The notes under the pieces were generated by a model that made no database searches, was not told the DNA's origin, and saw nothing but the letters and a program-made list of their open reading frames with translations. Below, piece after piece: positions 17,562 through 27,981 of a DNA stretch of 64,000 bases (its first letter is position 1; each line of letters begins with the position of its first letter). This DNA comes from Clostridiaceae bacterium BRH_c20a (GTDB lineage Bacteria; Bacillota; Peptococcia; Peptococcales; BICA1-8). The stretch is from positions 16,579-80,578 of the forward strand of contig LADT01000054.1 of the NCBI GenBank assembly GCA_000961765.1. Direction: 5' to 3'. The position numbers were made by a program, and so were the translations under genes.

Positions 17562-19646
17562 GTGTCAGTCCAATATACAAATGAACCAATGCTTGACATG
17601 TTAATATTCGAAACAACACAACTTATTGAACAGCTTGAGCAGTCCATATTAAACAGTGAAAAATCAAGCTGCTATACAGAAGATGCTATTAACGAAATAT
17701 TTCGTATAATGCATACCATTAAAGGGTCATCGGCAATGATGATGTTCAATAATATTTCAACTCTTGCTCACTCAATGGAAGATCTATTTTACTTCCTTCG
17801 TGAAGAAAAACCAAGTAATGTTGATTGCTCAACTCTCTCTGATTTGCTTTTGGAAGGAGTTGACTTCATCAAGTTAGAAGTTGAGAAGCTCAAGAATGGG
17901 GATAATGCTGACGGAGATGCGGCTGCATTGATAGACCGGATAAATAAATTTTTGTCTGTTTTAAGGCAGGGCAACAATTCTACAGTTTCTACAAAGGAAA
18001 TAAAAGTGGGACAAATTGATACCAAGAAACAGCAGTATTACATAAGTCAGTCTAAGGTGGAGGCATCTACATACAATAATGCATATAAAGCGATAATATA
18101 TTTTGAAGATGGCTGTGGGATGGAGAACATACGTGCTTACTCAGTTATTCATAACCTTAAAGACTTCACGGACCAAATATTTTATCTGCCGGATGACATC
18201 ATAGACAATGATGAATGTATAGAAGCTATTAGAAATGGCGGTTTTAAAGTATATCTTAAAACAGACTGCTCTTATGAGGAAATGCACAAGATTTTCATGC
18301 AAACCATATTCCTCAAGAATTTGGAATTAATCCAACTTGAAAATGATGATGAGTTAAAGCAGTTTTTAGAGGAAAAAGAGTTTACAGACCAGGAATATTT
18401 CAATAAGGCACCTTGCCAGCATGCAATATATAAAGAAGCTAAAGAGTATACAGATAAAGAACTTCATTCTCCTCCCACACAACAGAGCATGATAAGTGTT
18501 AGCGTATCCAAATTGGACAAGTTGATGGATTTAGTTGGAGAGATGGTCATCGCGGAGGCTATGGTTATACAAAATCCCGATTTAAAAGATTTGGAACTGG
18601 ACAACTTCCAAAAAGCAGCAAGACAGCTAAACAAAATTACCGACGAGATGCAGGATATGGTAATGTCTATCCGCATGGTTCCTCTTTCAGCCACCTTCCA
18701 CAAAATGCATCGGGTAGTACGGGATATGTGTAAAAAGCTTGGCAAGGAGGTGGAACTTAAGATCTTTGGAGAGGAGACTGAGGTTGACAAGAATATTATC
18801 GAACATATCTCCGATCCGTTGATGCATCTTGTACGGAATGCCATTGACCACGGAATTGAACCACATGAAGACAGGCTGGCAAAAGGCAAATCGCAAGCCG
18901 GAATTATTACTTTGGAAGCGAAAAATGCTGGAAGTGAGGTTCAGGTCATTGTTAAGGATGACGGCAAGGGTCTAAGCAAGGAAGGAATTTTAAAAAAGGC
19001 TAAAGAGAATGGAGTGCTATATAAGTCACAAGAGGATATGACCGATAGGGAAATCTTTAACCTGATATTCCTTCCAGGCTTTTCAACTAAAGACAGTATT
19101 ACTGAATTTTCCGGGCGTGGTGTAGGGATGGATGTAGTCACAAAGAACATTGAGACTATTGGAGGCTCAGTTTCAGTAGACAGCGTTCCTGAAAAAGGAA
19201 CGATAATCATGTTAAAAATTCCCCTTACACTTGCAATAATAGACGGAATGAATATAAGGGTTGGAAAATCCCGCTATACTATACCAACCATCTCTATTAA
19301 AGAGTCTTTCAGGCCTAATGAAGGTGATATTATAACCGATCCCGACGGCAATGAAATGATTATGGTCAGGGGCCAGTGCTATCCAATACTGCGACTGCAT
19401 GAGATATATAGAGTGAAGACAGGTATAACCAACTTTGTTGATGGAATAATTATTATGGTTGAGCAGGATGGTAAAAGTACTTGTATCTTTGCTGATGAAC
19501 TTTTAGGTCAGCAGCAGGTAGTGGTAAAGTCATTGCCAGAGTATATCAAAAATTACAAAAAGATAGGAGGGCTTGCCGGCTGTACGCTTTTGGGAGATGG
19601 TAGTATCAGTCTAATCCTTGACGTTGGAGGATTGATAAATATATAA
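17562..19646 (+). CDS. cheA: Chemotaxis histidine kinase CheA
   Basis: A 694-residue CheA with Hpt domain (P1, His51 in IMHTIKGSSAMM), a P2-like CheY-docking region (~170-265), the P3 dimer helices (SVSVSKLDKLMDLVGEMV), the P4 ATPase (HLVRNAIDHGIE, DDGKGL, GRGVGMDVV) and the P5 CheW-like domain at the C-terminus (MIMVRGQCYPILRLHEIY). GTG 17562 is chosen because the GTG nine bases upstream lies inside the AGGAGG ribosome site. It phosphorylates CheY and CheB in response to MCP arrays. Confidence 0.95.
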   Translation: MSVQYTNEPMLDMLIFETTQLIEQLEQSILNSEKSSCYTEDAINEIFRIMHTIKGSSAMMMFNNISTLAHSMEDLFYFLREEKPSNVDCSTLSDLLLEGVDFIKLEVEKLKNGDNADGDAAALIDRINKFLSVLRQGNNSTVSTKEIKVGQIDTKKQQYYISQSKVEASTYNNAYKAIIYFEDGCGMENIRAYSVIHNLKDFTDQIFYLPDDIIDNDECIEAIRNGGFKVYLKTDCSYEEMHKIFMQTIFLKNLELIQLENDDELKQFLEEKEFTDQEYFNKAPCQHAIYKEAKEYTDKELHSPPTQQSMISVSVSKLDKLMDLVGEMVIAEAMVIQNPDLKDLELDNFQKAARQLNKITDEMQDMVMSIRMVPLSATFHKMHRVVRDMCKKLGKEVELKIFGEETEVDKNIIEHISDPLMHLVRNAIDHGIEPHEDRLAKGKSQAGIITLEAKNAGSEVQVIVKDDGKGLSKEGILKKAKENGVLYKSQEDMTDREIFNLIFLPGFSTKDSITEFSGRGVGMDVVTKNIETIGGSVSVDSVPEKGTIIMLKIPLTLAIIDGMNIRVGKSRYTIPTISIKESFRPNEGDIITDPDGNEMIMVRGQCYPILRLHEIYRVKTGITNFVDGIIIMVEQDGKSTCIFADELLGQQQVVVKSLPEYIKNYKKIGGLAGCTLLGDGSISLILDVGGLINI

Positions 19647-19671
19647 AGAACAAAGGAAAGGGGATGAAAAT

Positions 19672-20166
19672 ATGGCAGATTTAGTTGAGGATATTATGGA
19701 AATGGAAGAGGACACTCAAAAAGGCAGGTTTTTGACCTTTTCACTGGGGAAGGAAAGCTACGGCATAGAAATCAAATACGTCACTGAAATTATAGGAATC
19801 CAGGCTATCACAGAGATACCGGAACTTCCTGAGTATGTGAAGGGTATTATCAACCTAAGGGGTAAGATAATCCCTGTAATGGATGTCAGGCTTCGTTTCA
19901 AAAAGGAACCAAGAGAGTATAACGATAGGACTTGTGTTGTTGTAATTGACATCAAGGATATATCTATAGGACTTATTGTTGACACTGTCTCGGAGGTGCT
20001 TACTATTCCGGAAAATAGTATTGTCGAACCGCCAAAAATGAATAAAGGCTTCAATAACAGGTATATTAAGAATATTGGTAAAGTTGGAAATGATGTAAAA
20101 TTACTGCTTGATTGCGAAAAGCTGCTTACAGAAAATGAACTGGAAGATTTAAGTGAAGCAATGTAA
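19672..20166 (+). CDS. cheW: Chemotaxis adaptor CheW
   Basis: A 164-residue single CheW domain with an extra acidic N-terminal stretch of about 18 residues. Seen: FSLGKESYGIEIKYVTEIIG, ELPEYVKGIINLRGKIIPVMDVRLRF and the late DxVSEVLTI segment. It couples CheA to the receptors, including the MCP encoded 41 bases downstream. Confidence 0.94.
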   Translation: MADLVEDIMEMEEDTQKGRFLTFSLGKESYGIEIKYVTEIIGIQAITEIPELPEYVKGIINLRGKIIPVMDVRLRFKKEPREYNDRTCVVVIDIKDISIGLIVDTVSEVLTIPENSIVEPPKMNKGFNNRYIKNIGKVGNDVKLLLDCEKLLTENELEDLSEAM

Positions 20167-20207
20167 AATATTGAAAAAAAATTTAATTTGTAAAGGGGAG
20201 TTAATGG

Positions 20208-22049
20208 ATGCAATGGTTTTATAATATGAAAATTGCCTCAAAATTGATTACAGGTTTTATTCTTGTAGCTATTATTGCAGGAATAGTAGGAGTAATAGGT
20301 GTTATTAACATTAAAACGATGGATGCTCTAAATACTGACATGTATCAGCGGCATACCGCAACATTGCCTGATTTAGCAAATGCAGCCCGGACTTACCAGA
20401 GGGAACGTGTTGAGTTAAGAAATATATATTTACAAACTGATGCCAGTAAAAGACAGGAAATTTTAAATAAATTTAAAGATTTTGATAAAAATATAAGTCA
20501 GAGCTTAGCAAATTTCGATGCCGGAATAAAAGATTCAAGTGTTCGTGAAAGTTTCGATGCATTATCTAAAGCCATAAATGATTTTTACCAATTCCGGGAC
20601 GATGTGGTAAGTCTTGTTCAAGCAAATCAAATGGATGAGGCATATAATCTCCTAACTGGAAGCCAGGCTAGCCAAATAGCAGAAGTAGTCCAGTCAAGGA
20701 CAGATGAGCTTTTTAAATTAAAAATAGACCTGGCAAAAGAAAGTTCGGATGCAAACACAGCCGCCGCTAATACCGCTACAGTAACAATGATTGCGGTAAT
20801 AATAGCAGGTGTGATAATTGCAATAATACTTGGTATCTTCATATCTCGTACTATAAGCAAGCCGGTAAATAAAATGGTTGAAGTCGCTGACAAACTCGCG
20901 GTAGGGGATGTAAATGTAAATGTTAAAGCAGACACCAAGGACGAAATCGGTAGTCTTGCCCAATCCTTTGGCAGGATGATTGAAAATATTCGCGGACAAG
21001 CTATGGCTACTGAAAGGATAGCTGCAGGAGACCTAACTGTGGAGGTTGCTGTTAAATCGAAAAACGACCTCCTGGGCAAAAAGCTATCCGAAATGGTAGA
21101 GAAAAACAATGAGGTATTAACTAATATTGCTTCTGCTTCAGAACAGGTGGCAGCAGGGTCAAAACAAGTATCAGATTCAAGTATAGCTCTTTCACAGGGG
21201 GCTACCGAGCAGGCAAGCTCAATCGAGCAACTGACTGCATCCCTTGAAGAGATATCCTCACAGACAAAGCTCAATGCCGAGAATGCCAATCAGGCAAATG
21301 AACTGGCAGAAAATGCTAAGTCCAATGCTGTTCAGGGTAATACTCAGATGAAAGAAATGCTCCAGGCCATGGAAGAGATCAATGAGTCTTCTGCTAATAT
21401 TTCCAAGATTATCAAGGTTATTGATGAAATTGCATTCCAGACTAATATCCTCGCCCTAAATGCCGCAGTTGAAGCCGCAAGAGCAGGACAACATGGGAAG
21501 GGTTTTGCAGTGGTAGCAGAGGAAGTAAGAAACCTTGCAGCACGTTCAGCAAAAGCAGCTGGTGAAACAACCGATATGATTGAAGGTTCGATCAAGAAGG
21601 TGGAAGGCGGCACAAAGATTGCAAAAGATACCGCTGAAGCCTTGAATAAAATAGTAGATGGTATTGAGAAAGTAGCAAACCTTGTAAATGATATCGCTGT
21701 TGCTTCTAATGAACAGGCTACAGGTATAGGACAGGTTAATCAGGGAGTTATGCAGGTATCCCAGGTTGTACAGACTAACTCAGCAACTTCCGAAGAAAGT
21801 GCTGCCGCAAGTGAAGAACTTTCAAGTCAGGCTGGACTCTTAAAAGAGATGGTTGGTAAGTTCAAGCTTAAGCAAAATGTTAAATCTTACAGCAAACTGG
21901 ATGAACTTAGCCCGGAAGTATTAAAAATGCTTGAGGATATGTCAGAAAAAAAGAAAACAAATTCGGGGTCTAAGGAAGAGGCTTACTCCGAAGTAGCTGC
22001 TACGAAAACTAAGATTTCATTAAGCGATAAAGAATTTGGAAAGTATTAA
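20208..22049 (+). CDS. Methyl-accepting chemotaxis protein with 4HB sensor
   Basis: A 613-residue receptor: TM1 (~13-34), an extracytoplasmic four-helix-bundle MCP domain (~35-185), TM2 (~190-212), a HAMP domain (RTISKPVNKMVEVADKLAVGD) followed by a second HAMP-like unit (ERIAAGDLTVEV), and the long cytosolic hairpin. The hairpin tip reads IDEIAFQTNILALNAAVEAARAG. A linker of about 50 residues follows the signalling domain. The 4HB sensor gives no clue to its ligand. It is embedded in the riboswitch-controlled operon. Confidence 0.93.
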   Translation: MQWFYNMKIASKLITGFILVAIIAGIVGVIGVINIKTMDALNTDMYQRHTATLPDLANAARTYQRERVELRNIYLQTDASKRQEILNKFKDFDKNISQSLANFDAGIKDSSVRESFDALSKAINDFYQFRDDVVSLVQANQMDEAYNLLTGSQASQIAEVVQSRTDELFKLKIDLAKESSDANTAAANTATVTMIAVIIAGVIIAIILGIFISRTISKPVNKMVEVADKLAVGDVNVNVKADTKDEIGSLAQSFGRMIENIRGQAMATERIAAGDLTVEVAVKSKNDLLGKKLSEMVEKNNEVLTNIASASEQVAAGSKQVSDSSIALSQGATEQASSIEQLTASLEEISSQTKLNAENANQANELAENAKSNAVQGNTQMKEMLQAMEEINESSANISKIIKVIDEIAFQTNILALNAAVEAARAGQHGKGFAVVAEEVRNLAARSAKAAGETTDMIEGSIKKVEGGTKIAKDTAEALNKIVDGIEKVANLVNDIAVASNEQATGIGQVNQGVMQVSQVVQTNSATSEESAAASEELSSQAGLLKEMVGKFKLKQNVKSYSKLDELSPEVLKMLEDMSEKKKTNSGSKEEAYSEVAATKTKISLSDKEFGKY

Positions 22050-22113
22050 AAAAGTAGTACAGGGCAGGGGGAGCCAACGGGCTCTCCTCCCCTTCTAAAG
22101 GGCAGGTGCAGTA

Positions 22114-22929
22114 GTGTTTACAATTACAGACAAAGAATTCAAGCAATTGGCAGCCTATATAAAAGCAAATTACGGTATCCATTTGAAAGATGAAAAGCGT
22201 ACTTTGGTAACAGGGAGACTTCACAATGTGCTTATACAAAATAATTTCAGTAATTTCTCTGAGTATTATAAGCACATAATATCGGATAAAACTGGTGAGG
22301 CGGCAGCAATGCTGATAAATAAAATTACTACTAACCATACCTTTTTTATGAGAGAGGCCAACCATTTCTTCTATTTCAGGGATAAAGTACTTCCCTACCT
22401 TACAAGTATGGTAAAGGAAAAAGATTTAAGAATATGGAGTGCCGGCTGCTCCTCTGGGGAAGAACCTTATACCCTGGCTATGGTTATAGATGAATTCTTA
22501 GGAAATGAAAAAATGTGGTGGGATGCAAAAGTTTTAGCAACGGACATATCAAGCAAGGTGCTTGAAGAAGCCCACAAAGGCATATACAGCAGTGAGGAGA
22601 TAGCTACCATTCCTTCTCAATGGAAACTCAGTTATTTTAAGAAATATGACAGTGAAAATTATATCCTCGTTGATAAAATTAGGAATGAAGTGATATATAG
22701 AAAGTTTAATCTCATGGATGGAACTTTTCCATTTAAAAGGAAGTTTCATGTGATATTCTGTAGAAATGTAATGATATACTTTGACGCTCAGACAAAATGT
22801 GAACTGGTTAATAAGTTTTATGAGTCGATGGAGTATGGAGGTTATTTGTTTATCGGGCATTCTGAATCTCTTAACCGTGAAGAAACAAAGTTTAAATATA
22901 TTATGCCGGCATTATACAGAAAGGAATAA
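22114..22929 (+). CDS. cheR: Chemotaxis protein methyltransferase CheR
   Basis: A 271-residue S-adenosylmethionine-dependent methyltransferase that methylates MCP glutamates. The N-terminal helical domain is followed by the SAM-binding core: IWSAGCSSGEEPYTLAMVI, KVLATDISSKVLEEA, and IFCRNVMIYFD with the NPPY-like position as RNVMIYF. GTG 22114 is used, with GGCAGGTG upstream. No CheR-docking pentapeptide was seen on the operon's MCP. Confidence 0.93.
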   Translation: MFTITDKEFKQLAAYIKANYGIHLKDEKRTLVTGRLHNVLIQNNFSNFSEYYKHIISDKTGEAAAMLINKITTNHTFFMREANHFFYFRDKVLPYLTSMVKEKDLRIWSAGCSSGEEPYTLAMVIDEFLGNEKMWWDAKVLATDISSKVLEEAHKGIYSSEEIATIPSQWKLSYFKKYDSENYILVDKIRNEVIYRKFNLMDGTFPFKRKFHVIFCRNVMIYFDAQTKCELVNKFYESMEYGGYLFIGHSESLNREETKFKYIMPALYRKE

Positions 22930-22941
22930 AGGGGTGACAAG

Positions 22942-23967
22942 GTGCAGCTTGGAAAAAGGATAAGAGTATTGGTAGTAGATGATAGTATAGTGTTCAGAGA
23001 AGTATTATCAAGAGGGATTTCCTCAGATCCGAATATAGAAGTTGTGGCTACAGCCAATGACCCCTTTGATGCTAGGGACAAGATAATTCAATACGAACCT
23101 GATGTCATGACTTGTGATGTAGAAATGCCTAGAATGAACGGAATCGAGTTTATCCAGCGGCTCATCCCCCAATATCCCCTGCCTGTCATTGTGGTAAGTA
23201 CTGTAAGCAATGCAGTGTTTGATGCCATGGATGCAGGAGCAGTTGATTTTGTAGGTAAGCCTGATGTAAGGTCTGTAAAAAGTGTCGAAAGTTTTATTAA
23301 TGAAATGATTATAAAGGTGAAAATTGCATCAAGAGCTAAGGTAATACCTGGGAGAGTACAGAATGACTACCATAGAATTGCAGGCAATTCTAATGTCGAT
23401 ACTGGCAGGATAATTGCAATTGGAGCTTCTACGGGAGGGACCGAGGCCATCTTTAATGTGCTTAAGTATTTGCCCAGGAATATACCAGGGATTGTGATAG
23501 TTCAGCATATACCTTCTGGTTTTTCACGTATGTTTGCCGAAAGGCTTAATGCCTCAACCTATCTGAATATTAAAGAAGCACAGACAGGTGATTATGTTGA
23601 TAAGGGGCGGGTGTTGATAGCACCTGGTGACCGGCATATGAGAATCAAAAAGGCTGGTGATAGTTATAGAGTCCAATGCTTTGAGGGCGATAAAGTAAAC
23701 GGACACTGTCCATCTGTTGATATCCTTTTTGAATCGGTTGCAAAGGAAGCAGGCAAAAATGCTATTGGCGTAATCCTCACCGGCATGGGTTATGACGGGG
23801 CAAAGGGCCTACTTTCTATGAGAAGGAAAGGTGCAAGAACCATAGGCCAGGATGAGAAGTCTTCAGTAGTTTATGGTATGCCAAAGGTAGCTTTTAATAT
23901 TGGCGCAGTAGAAAGGCAGTCTTCCTTGGATAATATGGCCCAAATGATATATTCTATGCTAGGTTAG
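22942..23967 (+). CDS. cheB: Chemotaxis methylesterase/deamidase CheB
   Basis: A 341-residue two-domain CheB. The receiver (1-120) has DDS near residue 14-16 and phospho-acceptor Asp59 in MTCDVEMPRMNG. The methylesterase domain (~150-341) has the Ser of GASTGGTEA (~163), the His of VQHIPSGFS and the Asp of LTGMGYDGAKG. It reverses CheR methylation. The start is GTG 22942 behind GGGGTGACAAGG, 12 bases after cheR. Confidence 0.95.
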   Translation: MQLGKRIRVLVVDDSIVFREVLSRGISSDPNIEVVATANDPFDARDKIIQYEPDVMTCDVEMPRMNGIEFIQRLIPQYPLPVIVVSTVSNAVFDAMDAGAVDFVGKPDVRSVKSVESFINEMIIKVKIASRAKVIPGRVQNDYHRIAGNSNVDTGRIIAIGASTGGTEAIFNVLKYLPRNIPGIVIVQHIPSGFSRMFAERLNASTYLNIKEAQTGDYVDKGRVLIAPGDRHMRIKKAGDSYRVQCFEGDKVNGHCPSVDILFESVAKEAGKNAIGVILTGMGYDGAKGLLSMRRKGARTIGQDEKSSVVYGMPKVAFNIGAVERQSSLDNMAQMIYSMLG

Positions 23968-23976
23968 GGTGATAAA

Positions 23977-24444
23977 ATGGATAAGATAGTGGGAATTGGA
24001 GAATATGCAATTTCAAATCGCCGAGAGGACATTATTAAGACTTTTGCATTGGCCTCTTGTGTGGCAGTAACGGCTTACAGCCCATCAAAGGGTGTGGCTG
24101 GCATGGTTCATATTGCTCTTCCATCACCTCCGCATAATGAAGATAGCAGCATATCTCCCGGATACTATGCAGTTACTGGAGTGCCTTTATTGATAAATAA
24201 AATGTGTACGGTGTATGGCTGTACCACAGACGAATTGAAAATTGGTCTTTACGGTGGGGCAAACTCAATTAGGGAGGATATTTTCAAGATAGGCAAAAAA
24301 AATGTAGTTACAGTAAAAAATATACTACAAAATATGAACCTGTTAATTGATATAGCCGAAATAGGTAACACCTTAAGCCGTACTTTGGCCATGGATGTAT
24401 CAACGGGTAAGGTTAAAATAACCCTTCTACCTATTACAATATAA
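23977..24444 (+). CDS. cheD: Chemoreceptor glutamine deamidase CheD
   Basis: A 155-residue CheD. Family features are seen in order: GIGEYAIS, the catalytic Cys in LASCVAVTAYSP, the His in GMVHIALPSP, and LKIGLYGGANS with the conserved glycine pair. CheD deamidates MCP glutamines and binds CheX/CheC, which fits the presence of cheX at the operon head. It lies nine bases after cheB. Confidence 0.93.
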   Translation: MDKIVGIGEYAISNRREDIIKTFALASCVAVTAYSPSKGVAGMVHIALPSPPHNEDSSISPGYYAVTGVPLLINKMCTVYGCTTDELKIGLYGGANSIREDIFKIGKKNVVTVKNILQNMNLLIDIAEIGNTLSRTLAMDVSTGKVKITLLPITI

Positions 24445-24462
24445 AAAGTAAAGGTGGTCAAA

Positions 24463-27400
24463 ATGCAAAAAAGAATATTGATGGGGGAAAACCTTGAGCT
24501 TGCAGCTGCAACCCTATCTTGTATTGGAGATGGGGTTATTTCAACAGATCTTGAAGGCAGAATTATATATATGAACCAGATAGCGGAAGAAATTGTTGGT
24601 TGGGAAGCAAAAAAAGCTATAGGAGAACATTTTGATAAGGTTTTTACTACCTATAATGCGGATACAAAAAAGCCAACAATAAGTCCCATTGCCTATGTCC
24701 TTGAAAATGATACAGCAAAAGGCCTTGAGAATAACACCATTTTTATTTCCAAGGAAAATATCGAAAAGTATGTTTCAGCAACATGCTCTCCGGTTAAAGC
24801 TGCAGATGGTTCTATCATAGGTGTTGTAATAGTATTCAGAGATATTACAAGATTAAAACAGTTGGAAATGCAGCATAGAAATGAGGAAAAAAATTTAAAA
24901 ACTGTATTTAACTTATCACCGGTTAACATAGTTACTATTAATGAGAATGGAATAATCAGCCATGCTAACAATACTGCCTTGCAATTAATTAATAAGAAAA
25001 AAGAAGAAGTGATTGGTAAAAGATTTGGTGATAGCTTTAATTGTACCGGAAGCACTAAAGATGAACGGGGATGTGGCTTTGGTCCCAATTCCCCCAATTG
25101 TGAGTTGAGGAAGGCAATTGTTTTAGCAATTAAGGAGAAAGAAGCTACAGGCTCTATCGAACTACGTAAAGAACTAATTAAAGATGAAAGAGAGACTGAA
25201 TTGTGGTTTAAGACAGACGTAATACCCATTATGTTAGATGGAATGAGGAATGCGATTGTCACACTATCGGATATTACGGAAAACAAAAAAGAGGAAATTA
25301 CGCTTATTAAGTCAAGGGACTATAGTAACAATCTTCTCGACCAGATTCCTTCTTTGGTATGGAAGTCAGACGTAGGCCTAGGGTGTAATTATGTAAATAA
25401 GGTATGGAGAGAATTTACAGGTCTTACTCTCGAAGAAGCATCTGGCTTTGGCTGGACTGATGTAATTCATCCAAAAGACTTAGATACATATTTAACGGTG
25501 GCTATCGAAGCTAAACTTAACAATAGTTCATATCAAAGTGAGATTCGTTACCGCCGATATGACGGTGAGTATCGGCTTTGTCTAGTTGTAGGAACTCCTT
25601 ATAGTGATTTGGAAGGAGAGTTTGAAGGTTATATAGGTTTGATTTATGACATTACCGAACGCAAAGAGATTGAAGAGGCTTTAATTGAGAGTGAGGAAAA
25701 ATTGAGAACCCTGTTTAACAATACTTCAGATGCAATCTTTCTTCATAAGTTCACAGGGGAAGAGGGGAAACCTAGTACTATTATTGAAGTTAATGATGTA
25801 GCTTGCAAAAGACTTGGCTATGCAAGAGAAGAATTAATAGGTATGTCACCAGTTGAGTTTAATAAGTCAGTTTCTTACAATAAGTTAATTGATTTACTTA
25901 ATACGGCTGAAATCAATTCCCATTATACCATTGAAAAGGAGCATGTCGCAAAGGATGGCAGAGCTATTCCGGTAGAAGTGAATATTCATTGCTTTGAAAT
26001 AAAAGGTGAGAAGGTGTTCCTATCTCTTGTCCGTGATATAACAGAGCGAAAAAAATCTGAAAAGAAAATACAAGAGAATCAGGCAAAATACCGATCCCTT
26101 TTTATGAATATGCATAGTGGTTATGCCTATTACAAAGTTGTATTTAATGATAAGGAAAAGCCTGTAGATTTAAAAATTATTGAAGCAAATGAAGCCTTTG
26201 AAAAAATAGCTGGTATTAGTAAGAAATATCTTATAGGTAAGCATCTCACTGATCTCTTACCTATAAGCAAAGATATTTTTGCTGAAATATCCCAAAAGTA
26301 TGTAAGCATACTAGCACGGGGGAAAAGTGTATATATCGAGGAAATTTACTTTAATTCCTCCGCCAAATGGTATTCACTTGCAATATATAGCCCTAAAAAA
26401 AATCATGTGGTGACTATAATTACTGATATTACCCGTATTAAAGAGTCGGAAATTACTCAAAAAAAAGCAAAAGAAGCAGCAGAAGCTGCCAACAAGGCAA
26501 AAAGTGAGTTCTTAGCTAATATGAGTCATGAAATTCGCACTCCTATAAATGGTGTTGTTGGAATGATAGATCTTACTTTGCTAACTGAATTAAATGATGA
26601 TCAAAAAGATAACCTGATTACTGCAAAGACTTGTGCAGATTCGCTTTTAAATATAATTAACGATATATTGGATTTTTCCAAAATGGAAGCAGGCAAATTG
26701 TGCCTGGAAAATGTTAACTTTAATATAAAGGAGTTTATAGAAGAGATAGTTAAGGCGCACTCACCCCTAGTAGTAGAAAAAGGGCTTGAGCTTAATTATA
26801 CTTTTTCTTCTACGATACCACAGTTCCTTGTCGGTGATCCACACAGGCTACGTCAGGTGTTGAATAATCTAATAAGTAATGCAATGAAGTTTACTGAGAG
26901 TGGCGACATCACTTTGTCAGTTAAAAAAACAATTGAAAATGATAATGAGGTAGAATTAAAATTTACTGTAACGGATACAGGAATCGGGATTGCTTCCCAG
27001 GATCTTGTACGGATATTCGAGAGCTTTGTTCAGGTAGATGGATCCTTTACGAAAAAGGTAGGCGGTACAGGACTGGGACTTGTCATAGCAAAGCAGCTTG
27101 TTGAAATGATGGGTGGAAAGATATGGGTTGATAGTCAAATAGGCAAAGGTAGTACTTTTTACTTCCTGCTGAAATTCAAGATGGGTAGTCTAGAAGCAGA
27201 AGAGAAAGGGCAGGTGCCGCAAATAACAAAGGCAGCAAAGCCTTTATATATCCTTTTAGTGGAAGATGATACTATTAACCAAAAGGTAACTATAAAAATG
27301 TTAAAAGAAAAAGGCCACATTGTTGATACTGCAAATAACGGCAAGGAGGCATTGCAGTTATTTAAACGGGGTAAATATGATGTAATTTTAATGGATATCC

Positions 27401-27981
27401 AAATGCCCGAAATGGATGGGATTGAGGTATCAAAGAGGATAAGAGAAATGGAAGATCAATGTAAGCACACCCCAATCATAGCTACTACAGCTCATGCCCT
27501 GCAAGGTGATAAAGAGAAATTCCTGAATTTAGGTATGGATGGATATATTTCAAAGCCTATACGGATGAGTGAACTATTTTATACCCTTGATACAGTTATA
27601 TCAACTCATGAGAATGGGGGGGGTTCTTTAACGGATAGAGTAGAGATTGGAGAAAATGGGGAGGTCACATTTATAGAAAAAGGCCATTACAAACCCGATG
27701 AGCATATTTATTTTGTGCTTTCTGAAGTTGCGGAATATATTAAAGAAATTGAATCAGCTATGGAAAACGGTAATCTTGTGGCCATGGGGAAGATAGCTCA
27801 TGATATTAAATCTGTGTGCAACGAGATTGATGCTGATGAATTAAAATATGCAGCATTTAAAATAGAACTTGCTGTAAGACGCGGTAACTGGGAAGATGTT
27901 TCTGAGTACGTAAGAAAGTTGAGTCATAAGTTTAAAGCATTTAAGGAGTCTATACTTTCACTAAAGGAGTGGAAAAGGTGA
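24463..27981 (+). CDS. Soluble hybrid histidine kinase: five PAS, HisKA, HATPase, receiver, Hpt
   Basis: About 1172 residues without membrane segments. Five PAS modules occupy ~10-675. The second contains a cysteine cluster (NCTGSTKDERGCGFGPNSPNCE, ~190-212), which may bind metal or be redox-active. HisKA has His689 (NMSHEIRTPINGV), HATPase shows DTGIGI and GTGLGLVIAKQL, the receiver has Asp978 (MDIQMPEMDG), and a C-terminal Hpt has His1113 in IAHDIKSV. ATG 24463 is chosen behind AAAGGTGG. It is co-transcribed with the che genes, and its receiver/Hpt pair could feed the downstream single receiver. Confidence 0.9.
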   Translation: MQKRILMGENLELAAATLSCIGDGVISTDLEGRIIYMNQIAEEIVGWEAKKAIGEHFDKVFTTYNADTKKPTISPIAYVLENDTAKGLENNTIFISKENIEKYVSATCSPVKAADGSIIGVVIVFRDITRLKQLEMQHRNEEKNLKTVFNLSPVNIVTINENGIISHANNTALQLINKKKEEVIGKRFGDSFNCTGSTKDERGCGFGPNSPNCELRKAIVLAIKEKEATGSIELRKELIKDERETELWFKTDVIPIMLDGMRNAIVTLSDITENKKEEITLIKSRDYSNNLLDQIPSLVWKSDVGLGCNYVNKVWREFTGLTLEEASGFGWTDVIHPKDLDTYLTVAIEAKLNNSSYQSEIRYRRYDGEYRLCLVVGTPYSDLEGEFEGYIGLIYDITERKEIEEALIESEEKLRTLFNNTSDAIFLHKFTGEEGKPSTIIEVNDVACKRLGYAREELIGMSPVEFNKSVSYNKLIDLLNTAEINSHYTIEKEHVAKDGRAIPVEVNIHCFEIKGEKVFLSLVRDITERKKSEKKIQENQAKYRSLFMNMHSGYAYYKVVFNDKEKPVDLKIIEANEAFEKIAGISKKYLIGKHLTDLLPISKDIFAEISQKYVSILARGKSVYIEEIYFNSSAKWYSLAIYSPKKNHVVTIITDITRIKESEITQKKAKEAAEAANKAKSEFLANMSHEIRTPINGVVGMIDLTLLTELNDDQKDNLITAKTCADSLLNIINDILDFSKMEAGKLCLENVNFNIKEFIEEIVKAHSPLVVEKGLELNYTFSSTIPQFLVGDPHRLRQVLNNLISNAMKFTESGDITLSVKKTIENDNEVELKFTVTDTGIGIASQDLVRIFESFVQVDGSFTKKVGGTGLGLVIAKQLVEMMGGKIWVDSQIGKGSTFYFLLKFKMGSLEAEEKGQVPQITKAAKPLYILLVEDDTINQKVTIKMLKEKGHIVDTANNGKEALQLFKRGKYDVILMDIQMPEMDGIEVSKRIREMEDQCKHTPIIATTAHALQGDKEKFLNLGMDGYISKPIRMSELFYTLDTVISTHENGGGSLTDRVEIGENGEVTFIEKGHYKPDEHIYFVLSEVAEYIKEIESAMENGNLVAMGKIAHDIKSVCNEIDADELKYAAFKIELAVRRGNWEDVSEYVRKLSHKFKAFKESILSLKEWKR

